From contig NC_134542.1 in assembly GCF_050624435.1 (NCBI RefSeq), positions 108,049,677 to 108,113,676 on the forward strand: a DNA stretch of 64,000 nt, in the 5' to 3' direction. A model generated the notes under the pieces. The model was not told the DNA's origin, did not search any database, and saw only the letters and a list, made by a program, of their open reading frames with translations. Numbering within the stretch: the stretch's first letter is position 1; the number at the start of each line of letters is the position of its first letter. The translations under genes were made by a program, and so were the position numbers. The stretch comes from Tenrec ecaudatus (taxonomy: Eukaryota > Chordata > Mammalia > Afrosoricida > Tenrecidae). This document shows, piece by piece, positions 1-12,397 of the stretch.

Positions 1-159
1 CTGAATAATGAGGTATACTCGTAAAGTAAAAGGGAACCCTGTAAGTGTGGCAATGATTGATTAAACACGTTACATCTCATGGATCTTTCTCTGACGGGCT
101 TTGCTTTAGAGACAAAAGAAACAAACAAAAAGATCAACTGAACATATAAATTACCATCA

Positions 160-199
<40 letters not shown>

Positions 200-1699
200 C
201 TGAGGGAAATTCCATGCAATTGACATGGAAGACCCAAGGTTAAATTTGTCCTAGAAGTTTCTCCTTCTGTAACAATGGGGAAACATCACATAGCTTCTCA
301 GGATTGGGTGTTCAGTGAATCAAATTTATAATATTTGGGTTTGAGCAAAAGTTATTATAATATGGGTTTTCCATGCATTGAATTAATTGTGGGGCTTGGG
401 GATTTGTAATATATTTGTTTAGTATTAGTGTAACAGAGACACAACAATCTTAATGTGAGCCCTAAAACATAAATTGGAGTTTGAAAAGTAAACGGTTGCA
501 GCAAATGAGCAATTGATTGTTCTGATAGGCATGGTTTTGCCCAGGAAATTGTGTGTCCAGATAAATTTGTTTACAGTAACCTTCTGAAGCAAACAGCTAA
601 GCTGTGTTGATACAGATGGCCTCAATATTTGGTCCTCACAGTTCAGTTATGTAAACATCAACAACTCCTCACTCATATTTAGGGGGAAAAGAAACACACA
701 CCAAAGAAAATCAAAGGCTTTCAAGGCATGGTTTACATTCAAGTCTATCTTCTTCCTAAGTATCTAACTTTGAAGAGATTTACTAATTTCCTGAAGTCAC
801 ATAGCATTTCTTATTACAATTTTATTTTGCATATTTCATCAACCTTACATTAATAGTGCATGAATAGTCTATACCAATACCTTTCATATGTAAGTTGCAC
901 TGTAATGAGATGAGGCATTGTTCATTCTGAACCATCCACACAGTCTTTTCTAATTGTGCACCCATTGTGGCAGACTCTATGTTAATCCAGCTCATTGAGA
1001 GCCTGAAGGGGGTTAGTCTTATTTTCATTCAGTTTGAAACTATGAAGTTTATTTTCTGTCTAGCCAATTCTGATTATGCTAGCCTTATGCATATCAGAGT
1101 AGAACTGGGATCATGAAAGTTTCAATGGCTACTGTTTTGGAAGTTACCAGGTCTTTCTCTCCAGGAGTATTTGAATGAACTTGAATCTGTAGCCTTCCTG
1201 TTAGTATCTGAATGTGTTAACCATTTCCAGCACCCAGGAATTCTACAAACCAACCCACACACCTTAACACGAGAAAGCTTAATAAAAAAATGTAGATGAA
1301 AAAATGATTTTTGGACTGTTGAGGATTGCATCAATTAAAGTGAAACTCTATTCCAAGTTAGGGCTATTAAACATTTACTATAGGCTGGTAAACCTTTACT
1401 ATTTAAAAATTCAGATATGTGTTTGATGGGTCATACAATAAATAAATGTTTCACTTTGTAAGAAAGTCCCAAACAAGTTCTTTAAAAAATTGCTAAACAT
1501 ATCCCAGAGTGGCTTTAACATTATATATTATTCCAACAAAACTTAAGCGAGATTTATGGAGTCTGTGAATCAAAGTAGCAATCAAAATCGCCTGACTCTT
1601 ATGGAACTATGGTGTTGGCTACTTGGGCAAGGTGCCAGTAGAAGTTAAATAGATGGGAAATCTACTAAATATTTACTCAGTCTATGCAAGCAAAGACCT
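1..1699. other. Unique AT-rich DNA, no gene seen
   Basis: I see no coding, RNA or recognisable transposon signal here apart from the CA microsatellite at 161-198. The open frames are short (under 75 codons), lack family motifs and are scattered over the minus strand, as expected by chance in AT-rich DNA. Confidence 0.5.
161..198. repeat. (CA)19 microsatellite
   Basis: An uninterrupted run of 19 CA dinucleotides. The length is typical of a polymorphic mammalian microsatellite. Confidence 0.97.
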
Positions 1700-2335
1700 T
1701 AGAGGACAGAGGTACACCTGATGTAAGCCATGGTATTTCCAATGGACACATTCATATGGACATTGAATAAGGATGAGCAAAGAAAAATTAATGCATTTGA
1801 ACTAGGTATCGTTGAAGAATATTGAAAGTACCATGGACTGGTAAGAAACAAGCAAATCTATCTTGGAGGAAGTACAGCCAGAATAGAATGCTCCTTAGAA
1901 GCAAGGATGGTGAGATTTATTTTTAATAATTAAATCACTTTATTGGGGCTTGTACAACTATGATCACAATCCACACATATATCCATTGTGTCAAGCATTT
2001 TTGTACATTTGTTTCCCTCAACATTCTCAAAACATTTGCTTTCTTCTTGGGCCATTGGTATCAGATCCTCATGTTTCCCCTCCCTCCCTACTCCCTGCTC
2101 CCCCATGAACCCATGGTAATTTATAAATTATTATTACTTGTATATCTTACACTGTCCAACCTCTCCCTTCACCCACTTCTCCGCTGTCTGTCGCCCACAT
2201 ACTTTGACCATGTGATCAGGTGAAACCCGTCCCTGGAGAAGGACCGCGTGCTTGGTAAAGTGGAGGGTAGTGAAAGAGAGAATGATCCTCAAGGATTGAG
2301 TAACAGTCTTGTAAGAAATGGAACAAGGTGAAGAC
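1700..2335 (+). mobile_element. RTE/BovB-type LINE 3' tail, split by an insertion
   Basis: The 1700-1917 part holds the afrotherian RTE 3'-tail signature also found near 54400-54500 (for example AGTACAGCCAGAAT followed by GCTCCTTAGAAGCAAGGATGG). It breaks off at about 1917. The same tail resumes at about 2188 (CACATACTTTGACC, then CCTGGAGAAGGAC) and fades near 2335. The 270 bases between are an L1-type 3' end in reverse orientation, so this is one old RTE copy interrupted by a later insertion. No reverse-transcriptase coding remains. Confidence 0.75.
1918..2190 (-). mobile_element. L1-type 3' end nested in an RTE tail
   Basis: On the minus strand this ends in CCCAATAAAGTGATTTAATT, an AATAAA poly(A) signal next to an A-rich tail. 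It shares the run ATTGTGTCAAGCA...TTTGTACAT with the eight other copies in the window. It is 5'-truncated at about 270 bp, as usual for LINE insertions. It sits inside an RTE tail that resumes on the far side. I could not fix a target-site duplication. Confidence 0.75.
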
Positions 2336-5300
2336 AATAAAAGGCAAAGAAGAAAGAAAAGAAAAGGGAGGAGGGAGAGGACAAAATCAGAGAAAAAGAA
2401 GTTAAATACGAAGAGGAAAGGAAGAGGAGGAAGCATTTTTGTTTAATTCAGTCCAGGATTAAAAATAGAATTTATTTGACATATTCATAAATTTTATATG
2501 CTACATCTCCTCCATCAGTCTTGCAACAGACATATTTAAAGAATACCACACAATGCTTTCACACTGTCCATCGATTTTGTCTGATGTTTCTTCATGTCTA
2601 GATTCTTTCATTTCAATCAGATTTATATGATATGTGATAGCTTGTTTCTCTCAGTTATTCACATAAGAATACATATGTTATTGGGTCAGCCAATTCTTGG
2701 TAATTTTAGCTTAAAACACTTGTTTAGTATAGTATCATGCAGGTGTCTCTTCATGAGTTAGTATTTTGTTATTATGTTCTTAAATATGAAGATATTTGAT
2801 AACCATATTTTAATCCCAGAAAAGTTTTACCTACTTAACACTCACAAATTTTCCAATGTGAAATAAGCTCATTTATATTTTGGGGGGGGGGGTAGATATT
2901 CATTGTCAAATTTGTGATTTAACTTGTTTTTACTATTGGTGTTATGTTATTTCCCTGTGTGGCTTTATTTATTTGTTTGTTTGTTTTGGTCTGGTTTGCT
3001 TTGATTTGATAAAGCAAGTATTTTGATGTTTTCAAAGATTTCCATTTATGTAAATAATACCATTTGTATGGTCATGAATATCTTTAGGCATTTATTAATT
3101 GGTTTATTAGGTTTAAATAGTAGCCATGGAAGCAACCTCTTGTGCATATGTTATCTTATTCTATGTTACTATTTTTCAGCTCATTCACTTAATTGCATGA
3201 TTGATTCCTCTTCAACATACTCCACAATGTTTAGATGATAACTTACATCCTATCCTGCCACTCTTTCCTGCACCTTTGCTTCCATCTTGCATATGCTTCT
3301 TTCAAATATCAGCGAGAGTTTATCCTGCTAGGCTTCGGTTGGATGATGCTCTTTCTATGGCTTCTCACTGAACAGAAGTGAGTGCGTGCAGTGCTCCCTG
3401 AGTTCTGGCAACTTTCAAACAGTTTTAATGTCCTATAAACCACACATTTCAACGAACACTCAGCCGAATGTCTTGTATATTTGATGTTCTTTCTTTTTTA
3501 TTAACATTTTGTTTCATTTGAAAATGGAACACATTGTGTTAAAACTGAGATTGGAGAACGATGTAACATTGCAGGTTAAAATTTTACCTCTTAGATAGAA
3601 CTTAAGCCCAGTTGGATCAGAGAATATATGAATAGTTATTTTCATTATCCACAAAAAGCTTTCGCAACTATTCACAAAAACTCTTAGAAGCCACATACCT
3701 TTCATGTTCTCAATCACTGTTAGAGGTCTATAATATTGCTCTTTATAAAGCAGTTTAAATTCTCCCATCAAGCAGAACCCCCCTCACGTCTCATGTCCAC
3801 ACTCATTTCTTGTTGGACTCCTACTCCATTAGCACTTACTGTGTTGTTGGTTTAGATTTGTCAATTGCCATGTAGCAAGGCACTGTACACCTTTGGTGGC
3901 ATAAAATATGAGCAAGTTATTTCTCCAAAATTATTTAATGACTGGTATTTTGCTAGACAGGTTTTCTGCTGACTACCAATGGGCGTTTCTCCACATCACT
4001 ACATTCAACTAGAAGCACTGCTAGTTTTGAAATATCAAAAATGCCCCCTCATTAGATTGACCTACTATCTCAGTTTGACCAATGCTTAGGGGATTTAAAA
4101 TACAAGGCAGTTTCAAAGTGAAAGCAGAAATATCTCCAGCAACCCTCTGATCTTCAAAGAGCCATGGTAACTTCTGATGATCCAGTTTTCTACCTTGGAC
4201 TTCCAGCATGGTAACAGAAACTGACAATTTTTATAACACCAAAGCTTCATAGTCCCAGATTATCATTTGCCACATTCGATTCACCAGAAGTAGACAAGAT
4301 TCAAGTGGAAGAGGAGTAAATTCCATTTTATGATGTGAGGAAAGTATGCTTACAGGACAGAAAGAATTTAGAGTGGCCATTTTGGGAGATAATAGAATAT
4401 TTTGTTTTGTTTTGGCAATTTCTCAAGGGAGGTAGGTTTTAGAGTTCTTTGCATTTCCCACCATGCTTTGTATAATGTTAATAAATACTATTTGAATGTT
4501 AGTTCATTCTAAAAGTGTTTAAATAAATTTTATTTCTAGAAGTCATTTTGTATTCTGGAGATAAACAGAGAATTTCTATCAGATGTCACATAGTTTTCTG
4601 GACTGTCTAACCACGATTTTTACACAGGCATAGATGCATTTTATTAGAAAGTCAATGCCAACAAGTTTGGGTATCATGAGCTGTCATTAAAACATTATTA
4701 GCCAAAGTGGGAGTATTGTAATTCGTTCTTGCTGTATCTCTAGTTTTCATTATACATGAAAAGCCTAAAAGGGAACAAGAGAAGTCAAGAAAGAGAACTA
4801 AAAACATTAGAAAAAAACCTTATTTATGCTACTCTCTGTTGATAGTTAATCATTAAAGAAAGCTCAAGCCATAGAAAGTCAGATCCATGGTTAAAGAAAA
4901 GGTGTTGTCCTTTAGAAATGGATTTCTAATAAGTAATCAGAACTCTACTATGATAATATGTTTTGTGCTAGTTTGTCTTCCAAAGAAATTTCATTGCTAT
5001 TGATAAGTTCATACCATGTCATAATATGATAAATAAGTTGAATTGTTAAGTAATTCAGTTTTCAGTTTAACACAATTGAATATTTATCTAATGATATGTA
5101 TAAGTTCTTATGAATTTCTAGTTTCCTTATATCCTATGCTAAAAGACATCACATTTCTGGGAATAAAGGATAATCAATAAAATTTAACACTATATATTGC
5201 ATTTTCTTTAAACAGAAATTTGACAAACCCAATAAGTCACATAAATACTAATTAAGTGAAGTCATTCTAGCCAATCTTTTGAGAAATATGTACCTAAGTT

Positions 5301-5340
5301 CAGTTTTTTTGGAGGTGGTTGCTTTGTTGTGCTATCCTAA
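2336..5340. other. Long stretch without recognised genes or repeats
   Basis: AT-rich DNA with an 11-base G run at 2882-2892 and short chance frames only. Parts of it, such as 2440-3480, have the character of very old LINE or unique DNA, but I cannot assign a family. Confidence 0.45.
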
Positions 5341-5344
5341 TATA

Positions 5345-5492
5345 ATATACCTGTAAGATAAGATAAAATAATAATTTACAAATTACGAAGTGTTCATGGG
5401 GGAGTGCTTTGCACAATGTATAAGTGTGCTTTGCACAATGTACGGATTGTGATAAGAGTTGTATGACACCCAATAAAATGATTTTTAAAAAA
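5345..5492 (+). mobile_element. Short L1-type 3' end with internal duplication
   Basis: It matches the terminal part of the L1-type family: ATAATTTACAAATTA, GGATTGTGATAAGAGTTGTA, then CCCAATAAAATG and an A-rich tail. A 17-bp segment (GTGCTTTGCACAATGTA) is present twice in direct orientation, at 5404-5420 and 5426-5442, where other copies have one. The element lies immediately upstream of a longer copy in the same orientation. Confidence 0.75.
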
Positions 5493-5541
5493 TCCAATCT
5501 ATTCTATAAGGATCTCGAGCCTAGAAAACTATAGAATAGAA

Positions 5542-6201
5542 TCACCGTGAATGAGGGGGAGCGCATGATGAGGACCCAATGCCCATCTGTGGACAGCTGG
5601 ACATCCCTTGCAGAGGGGTATTGGGGAGGAGATTAGTCACTCAGGGTTCAGTGTAGCAACAATGGAACTCAAAACCTTCCTCTAGTTCTTGAACGCTTCC
5701 TCCCCTCCCAATTATCACAATCCCAATTCTGCCTTGCACACCTGGTTAGACCAGAGGATGTACAGCGGTGCAGTAGGGATCTGGAAATACAGGGAATCTA
5801 GGACGGATGAACCCTTCAGGACCAGCGGTGGAAGTGGCGACACCGGGAGGGAAGGGGGTGTAGAAAGGGAGAACCAGTCTTGGGGATCTATGTGTAACCT
5901 CCTCTGGGGGATGGGCAATGGGAAGGTGGGTGAGGGGAGACACCGGACAGTATAAGATGGGATAAATTAATAATTTATAAACTATTAAGGGTTCAGGGGG
6001 AAGGGGTGAGCAGGGAGGGAGGGGCAGGGGAAAAAGGAAAATGAGCTGATTCCAGGAACCCAAGTGGAAGGTGAATTTTGAGAATGACGAGGGCAACGAA
6101 TGTATAAGGTGCTTTACTCAATTGATGTATGTATGGATTGTGATAAGAGTTGGATGAGCCCCAATAAAAAGATTTATTAAATTAAAAAGAAAGTTCTATA
6201 G
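5542..6201 (+). mobile_element. 5'-truncated L1-type 3' end with target duplication
   Basis: About 660 bp ending in GAGCCCCAATAAAAAG and an A-rich tail. The 12-bp sequence TATAGAATAGAA lies at 5530-5541 and again at 6202-6213, which I read as the target-site duplication. The interior (TAGACCAGAGGATGTACA, GGGAATC, CAGGACCAGCGGTG) matches the copies near 43.4 kb and 28.3 kb (reverse). The overlapping open frames at 5689-6096 on both strands are chance frames of this G-rich non-coding segment. Confidence 0.85.
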
Positions 6202-7917
6202 TATAGAATAGAAAGTTCACTTAATATTAAAACATGAGAATAGCTTAAATGATATTTTGTAGGCCTACACTTACCAGTCAAATGACAGTAGATCATTGAT
6301 TTTCCTTCTTTGAATCTCAGTTTACTCATACTTCAAATGAGACCAATGTGTTTTGGGAAGAATAGAATGAAATACTATGTCTAAAGCTCTTAAGAATTAT
6401 AACATATTATAAATATAGATCTTTATTTGAACTTCTTTGTTGGGTAATCATATCTTGTTCATTTTTTAGTCCACACACCCTACAGTATCACCATTTAAAA
6501 AGCAATTGTTCCACAGGCCTTCACACTGATCATACGAATGCAAACCAAAGATCGGGCTTGTGGCATGACAAAGTATAAACTTTGAGAAATTTTATCAGTG
6601 AGCATTTGGAATGTACTTCCCACATGGAAGCCACTAATTTTAGTTTAAGAACTAGATTTAGAATCAATATTTCTGGGTTTGTGTTCATGTTCTGTTCCTA
6701 AGAAGTAGTATATTGGCAAATCCACATATTCCCTTAGGCTCAATTTACTATTTCTTACACCTTACTATTCTGAAGGTCATAATAAATATACCTAGTTGAT
6801 TTATTGCTGTTGAAAATATTAAAATTAATCAGGTAATTGATTTCAAGAGAGTGAAAGCTTTAGCCTGACTTTCCTCTGTCGAAGAGAAAATTTTCCTAAA
6901 ACACTTGAGATATTATTTATATAAGATTCCATCTGATCCTTTGTTTTTGGCAGAAATTACGCTTTTTAAACTAACATCCAGGCAGTTGAAAATCATATTT
7001 CAAGCTCAATGTCTTCTCCTGGAATAACGATTCATACCGCTATTAGTATGGCAGAACATACTTAAACTCCTGGTAAAATAACCTGTTTTCTCCCTGGCTG
7101 TGGAAGTCACATGTATCACTGAAAAGGACATTGGGATTTGCTTGCCTCTGTCAGATTTAGTTTGTCAACTTCACTTCATCTTCTGTTAGCTAAATCTAAT
7201 ACATATTTCATGTAAGAGCCATGAGACAACCATATATGTCCCCCTTGTTTAGAATAAGGGGGACAAATCCCAAAAGTTGTCTTGATAGCATAGGAATGGT
7301 TATGCAATGAAATCTTTGTTTAAAGAATCATTTTCATAAATGTGCAGTCCCTTGCCCCTCTAAGTAAGGGATGATCTCACTTACTTTTAGTAGCTAATTT
7401 GATAGTTTAAAGAGGTAATTATTTGATTGATGCCTTTGCTATTTTGCATTACCTTAAAAGAGAGTCATTAACAGCAGTGATGAATTAAGAAGGGAATTTG
7501 TGAACTGTTGTGAGCAGTCCCTGTTTCAACTCAGTGCCAAATGTATTACAATCTCACTTATTGGGTAGGACAACAAAACGGCAAAAGTTGTTGTTTTTAA
7601 AGCTTGATGACACTTTGCTATTTTTGGTAGGTCGCATTTCGATAAGCTACAACCGATACAGTCATAAAATCAGTTACATAGCCCTTAGAAAAATGTGATA
7701 TGTCGATTTATGCTCTTTTTTGAAAAGTTCTTAGTAGCTATAGAATTAAAAATTTCACAAAATCAAATACTATAACTTTGGAAATATATACTTAAGTAAA
7801 GAGAGAACCATGACCTCACAACAATAGCATTTTAAAACTACAGCTGTCTGGTTACTCAACTTTAAGAGGACAGAATGGAGACCCAGTTTCCTTGTTTGCC
7901 CGACGTCACCTGTCTAG
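6202..7917. other. Mostly unique DNA with a possible old MIR
   Basis: No gene is seen. Around 6300-6345 there is a MIR-like stretch (GAATCTCAGTTTACTCAT, close to the family core), and another weak resemblance lies at 6735-6830. Both are too short and diverged to annotate firmly. Confidence 0.35.
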
Positions 7918-8090
7918 CCCTTGTCATCAGGTTGGTCTGGACTCGAATGACCATGTAGAGCAGAGAACACTGGCCAGTACGCTTTGAAGCCCATAATCTT
8001 TGCAGGGACGGACTGCCACGTCTTTCTCTCGCAGAGCTGCTGGGGGGAGGGGGACCCAACTTCCGGCACTTTGGTTGGCAGCCAAATACA
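7918..8090 (-). mobile_element. AfroSINE (tRNA-derived SINE)
   Basis: The reverse complement follows the AfroSINE order: a tRNA-like head, a CTCTGCGAGAGAAAGACG segment, then the tail with the 'gactcat-agcgaccctat'-type sequence, here diverged. The antisense block CTTTCTCTCGCAGAGCTGCTG at 8022-8042 is diagnostic when compared with 59688-59714 and 56225-56250. The open frames over this SINE are not genes. Confidence 0.7.
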
Positions 8091-8846
8091 CCATCTCTAC
8101 CAGAAAGGCTTTAGTGAGCTACCTCGGTGGTGAGCAAAAGAAGACTAGATTCTCGATGTGTGCACACCTGGTCAACTATATCTCAATCCCTTCAGAGTAG
8201 TCTCCTTTAAACAGATCTCAAGACTACAGTTATTTACACGTGACTTCATTTGTCTGAAGATGCAGCAGGTCTGGCAGCTGCTCCATTACTTCCTTCACTT
8301 GCACGGCACAGATACTTTAGACTCATTTGAAATGCAGCCTTACGATGAGACGCGTTTGTGGGAGATGCACACCAAGTTCCGCGGGGAAAGCAAATGCCTC
8401 AACAGAAATTTACTTTCTTCCAGATTTTTCTAAAAGAAGTATGAAGGCATAAGAGTGATGTGTCAATTTTTCACTAGAACGGATATGGATAGAAGCTTAC
8501 AAAAGTTCTATTATTATTATTTATTTACTCAGTTATTTAACAGTCATTTCGGACGCATTCAGAGGTAGCTGCTATTCAGCTTTTGCTGAAGAAATATCTC
8601 GTTATTGTGTCCTTATAAGGACATCTTACTGTGTATTCTTACAGCATTAAAATATCAAGAAACAAGGGAAGTCTGTGCACTTGAGGAGAGAAGAAGATAT
8701 TTCTACAAAAAAAATTATATTTATAATTAGGTGACTCTTACAAAAACCCTAATTATAGATAGGCAATCATAATACACAATGTTCAATAATGCATAATGTT
8801 ATTTATACACATACACACACACTCATGCACTCCTTGGTGTGTCCAA
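8091..8846. other. No recognised gene
   Basis: A 91-codon frame at 8158-8433 has no motif or codon pattern that I can tie to a protein family. The rest is AT-rich, with short CA-like tracts near 8808-8830. Confidence 0.4.
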
Positions 8847-9040
8847 GGATCCCGGGGGGCACTGGGGGTTGTGCACTGGATTGTGAACGGCAAGATCAGC
8901 ATTTCAAAACCGCCAGCTGCCTCTCAAGAGAAAAAGGTGGTGTTCCACTTCCGCATAGATTGATTGTTTCAGAAAACTACAGAGGTGTTTCCACACGGTC
9001 TGTTAGGATCAGTCTGAGGTGGAATTAACTTGAATGCAAA
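8847..9040 (+). mobile_element. AfroSINE
   Basis: A sense copy. The tRNA-derived head (GCACTGGATTGTGAACGGCAAG, ending in a TTCAAAACCGCCAGC box-B-like segment) is followed by the CTCAAGAGAAAAAGGTGG core and a tail close to CAGTCTGAGGTGGAATTAAC, corresponding to the 'gagtcggaat' end of the family. Confidence 0.8.
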
Positions 9041-9309
9041 CTTCTGGTGATCTTACATGTATGCACAAACCCATACGATAAATACACACACACACAAACA
9101 CACACACAAATATTGACTTTTGATCTTTTTGGAGTAACTTCAGGGGGATTTTGTTGTTGTTGTGTTTGTTTTTTCAGCTTGTCTCTGAAATATAAATATG
9201 TCGGAATTAGCTTAAATGAAATTTAGATATCATTTTGAGGATTAACTTTTTCTGAATACCACAATTCTCATAGTGATGGAGTTAATGTATCCTAATTTGA
9301 ACTTTATTG

Positions 9310-9465
9310 TAAGGGTACCAGGATGCTCCTTAGAAAGGAAACATGAGGAGAAGTGGTTTCACATACTGTGAACCTGTGATCAACCTGGGTAAGTCTTTGT
9401 GTTGAGTCGAGCAAGTGACTATTGAGACTGAGGAATTGACCAGCGGCTGTCACAAAGGATGCAAT
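9310..9465 (+). mobile_element. Diverged RTE 3' tail fragment
   Basis: GATGCTCCTTAGAAAGGAAA followed by TTTCACATACTGTGAACCTG resembles the RTE tail seen at 1870-2220 and 54485-54560. The later part, ATTGACCAGCGGCTG, fits the 'attgacacagtggctg' segment of the same tail. It is heavily diverged. Confidence 0.5.
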
Positions 9466-9636
9466 CAACCATGGGGAGGAAGGTGCCTGCATGCGGCTGC
9501 TCTCAGATGGAGGGGCCTTCACTGCACTGACCAGAAGAAGAAGAAGAAAGAGGAGTGTGATTATGTCATGAGGATTAAGAAGGCTTAAAGTTAACACTTC
9601 TCACTTAAAAAATATAAAAACAACAGGAGTCTAGAG

Positions 9637-9818
9637 CAGTGGTTCTCAACCTTCCTAATGCCACGCCCCTTAGAAGCAGTTCCTCATGTTGCGGTCACCC
9701 CCCCCCCCCAAGCATAAAATTATTTTTGTTGCTACTTCATCACTATAATTTTGCTACTGTTATGAATTGGGTTGTTCGAACCCCAAAGGGCTTGCGACTC
9801 ACAGGTTGCGCACTGCTG
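9637..9818 (+). mobile_element. SPIN-family hAT MITE (short copy)
   Basis: It starts CAGTGGTTCTCAACC and ends with the mutated inverted terminal repeat GGTTGCGCACTGCTG. The interior has the SPIN landmarks TAAAATTATTTTTGTTGCTA, TTTGCTACTGTTATGAATTG and GAACCCCAAAGGGCTTGCGAC. The flanks are GTCTAGAG (9629-9636) and GTCTAGCT (9819-9826), a 6-of-8 match to an 8-bp hAT target duplication of the usual TCTAGA type. It encodes no transposase. Confidence 0.92.
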
Positions 9819-9859
9819 GTCTAGCTGGTGAACAATGACATGAGGAAGGGTGAACTCTT

Positions 9860-10310
9860 TAGAATAATAAACAATTGGAGATATATATATAAATAAATAA
9901 ATAAAGAATAAATAAATGCTAGCATTTGCCATAGGAAAAAGCTCCGGGGAAGAAGGACTAGGGAAGTAGAAATAATGGAATCAGGAAATTCAGAGATGAC
10001 AAGAGAAATGTGATTTACATAATGATGGGAAACAAAATTCAAATGAACTGTAGGATGGGAAACATTATTTTCAATAAATTCTCAGCCAATGCAGAACAAA
10101 AACTTTAAAAACATAATAAAATATTTGGCTCAAGTCAAAGTGTGGATGGCTTTGGCACTATGCAAATTCACCTAGTAAATTTTTGTATTGGACAAAATTA
10201 TTAAATCTGATTTTATTGAAATAAATACACAGAACTTTCTATTCTGATAAAATTTTAATATGATATCTTAGTAAGCATCTGCAGTGAGATCAGGTAATAA
10301 AGTGACTATA
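9860..10310. other. Unrecognised AT-rich DNA
   Basis: Contains a short ATAA-rich tract at 9881-9916 and nothing else that I can name. Confidence 0.4.
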
Positions 10311-10315
10311 TAGTG

Positions 10316-10505
10316 CAGCTGTTCTCCACCTGTGGGCCGCGACCCCTTTGGGTGCCAACAACCCTTTCACAGGGATCATCCAACTCATAACAGTAGCAAA
10401 ATTATAGCTATGAGGTAGCAATGAAATAGTTTTATGGTTGAGGGTCAGCACAACATGAGGAACTTTATGAAAGGCCCGTGGCATTAGGAAGGTTGAGAAC
10501 CACTG
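10316..10505 (-). mobile_element. SPIN-family hAT MITE
   Basis: A complete 190-bp non-autonomous copy in inverse orientation. The + strand begins CAGCTGTTCTCCACCTGTGG and ends GGTTGAGAACCACTG. Internal marks are GGGCCGCGACCCCTTTGGGT and CAACTCATAACAGTAGCAAA. The eight flanking bases are ATATAGTG and CTGTAGTG (6 of 8), an aged hAT duplication. Compared with the 450-bp copy near 48.1-49.0 kb it lacks the central portion. Confidence 0.92.
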
Positions 10506-10944
10506 CTGTAGTGGGTGAGAATTTCTCTAACTCAAATGTAAATCTATGAGTTGACTTGTGTGTATACATGGGATGAGAAAGGTGTGCTTTAAGGATAAAC
10601 GGTACAAGCAGTCCATGGATTAAGATTGGGATCCACTTCTAAATAGGGGTTTTATCACAATTTTAGGTAAATCAGAATAAGAGTACATGGTCCTTAGTGT
10701 AGCTGAAGAAAACCATTTAAAAACCTGTGTTTTTGAAGATTTAAAAGCCATACCTACAGCAAGTGAACAGTGAAAGTGATTGGGACAAGGACTTTGTTGC
10801 CAGAAGAGACTGGTTCATTCTTTGAAGTGAGGGTCCATTTACATACCTTTAAAGGGCAAAGTGGTGATTGAGTGAATATCAATAGAAATGCTTCACTGAG
10901 CTGGAGTAGCTCTGCAAACACTCCCTAGTTTAAGGTGAGAAGGT

Positions 10945-11092
10945 TGGATTAACAGTTGTAGCAATGGACTCAAACAAGAATAATCCTGAGGCTGGTTCAA
11001 TGCCAGGTCGCATTTCATTCTGTTTCATTCTGTAACTACGAGTCAGAGCCAACTTGTTGGCATCTGACAACAGCAATAACAAACAGAAAATC
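10945..11092 (+). mobile_element. RTE 3' terminus fragment
   Basis: ACAGTTGTAGCAATGGACTC, TTCATTCTGTTTCATTCTGT and GAGTCAGAGCCAACTTGTTGG are the last 150 bases of the RTE family, ending with its CAAC/AATAAC-rich terminus (GACAACAGCAATAACAAACA). The element is 5'-truncated to its tail. Confidence 0.75.
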
Positions 11093-12397
11093 ATCCAGAT
11101 ATTCAAAACCCTAGACATTACTATAAAACGGGTATAATTTGTGGCAAAATGCCTTCAGATATATTGCAAATATTAATTTTCACCTACAAAAAAACTGTAT
11201 AATGGAAAGTTATTAAACTACACATATAGAGTTGTAAGACATAACTATGTAAAGGCATCTATTTCAATGCCCACCCCAGGTTAAACAAACTCACTGACAT
11301 CAAGCCAACAGTAACTCACAGGAAAGGGTAAAGCTGCCCTTGTAGATTTTTGAGTCTGTAATTCACCGCCGCCCCCCCAAGCAACAAGTTGTTTCCAACT
11401 GGTGACCTTGTAATTAACAGTCTAACATGTAATCACTATGCAACCAGGGATCATGTCACATCAGCACTTAACAAAAGATTTTTTTTTACTTTCTCTATAA
11501 AAAGCTACTCTGTAGTTATTGGGTTGTATGCATACACTGACATCTGCTTTAGCCATTGTCTCTCACAATACATTAGAGGATGTAAATGAATTGCCTTTAA
11601 ATCGGGTAGGCTTACATAACAGACCTAATTCCCAAGACTTGGAGTGGTTATGCATTCACATAAAGAAGTATATCAATATAAAAAATGGTCAGATAAGGAA
11701 AACGTTACATAGATCAATCTATAGATTTCCCAGGTGTGCAGAAGCTACTTGATTGCTCTGAGACTTGATAGAATTATAGGCTAACATAAAAGTTTATATT
11801 TCTAATCTGAATTTTAATAAAAGACTTCTTTCAATGGGGAAATAAAAAAATAACTCCAGGATCCAGACGGTTCAGGATAAACTTTCTGACAGTGATTAGC
11901 TTATATCTTAAAGAACAGAACTTTCAAGAGCTTTGGACAAAGAAAGATAAAGTGATCAATTTAATGGTCAAACACTAAGAAATATCCTTTGGAAAGGCCC
12001 TACTGTCAGTTTATGTTATTAGTTAGCAATTTAGCCCCCAAAGGTGGCTAAGTTTACAGTCCTAAACAGACAGTAACCAGAATGCTGGGAACTCTTTCCC
12101 CATATCTAACATTTTATCATACATTATTTTCCCAAACCCTCCACTTTCCATCTGTAAAATTGAGACAAGAACTTAATTTTAAGGATTAAATTTAATAAAA
12201 CATGGGAAAATACAATTTTATGATTTTGTTATTACAACAATATTAATATGATAATTTTTACTGTTAGTATAGTTTCATAGCATCTTCTGATCTCTAACAT
12301 CATGTTGATATGCGGAAAGTCTGGAACTGGAGGTAATGGTATGACTTTGTAAAGTGGTGCAGATTGGGACCACTGGGGCGAAACTTACATGTCCTAA
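11093..12397. other. Mostly unrecognised DNA
   Basis: A partial antisense AfroSINE-like piece lies at about 11378-11455 (CAACTGGTGACCTTGTAATT, CACTATGCAACCAGG). The remainder is AT-rich with no supported feature. Confidence 0.4.

Noticed and set aside
5689-6096. Opposed frames of 88 and 116 codons
   Set aside because: G-rich 3'-end sequence of an L1-type element; the same non-coding block recurs in other copies.
8847-9040. A tRNA gene
   Set aside because: The tRNA-like head belongs to an AfroSINE and lacks a foldable complete cloverleaf; the same applies to the other SINE heads in the window.
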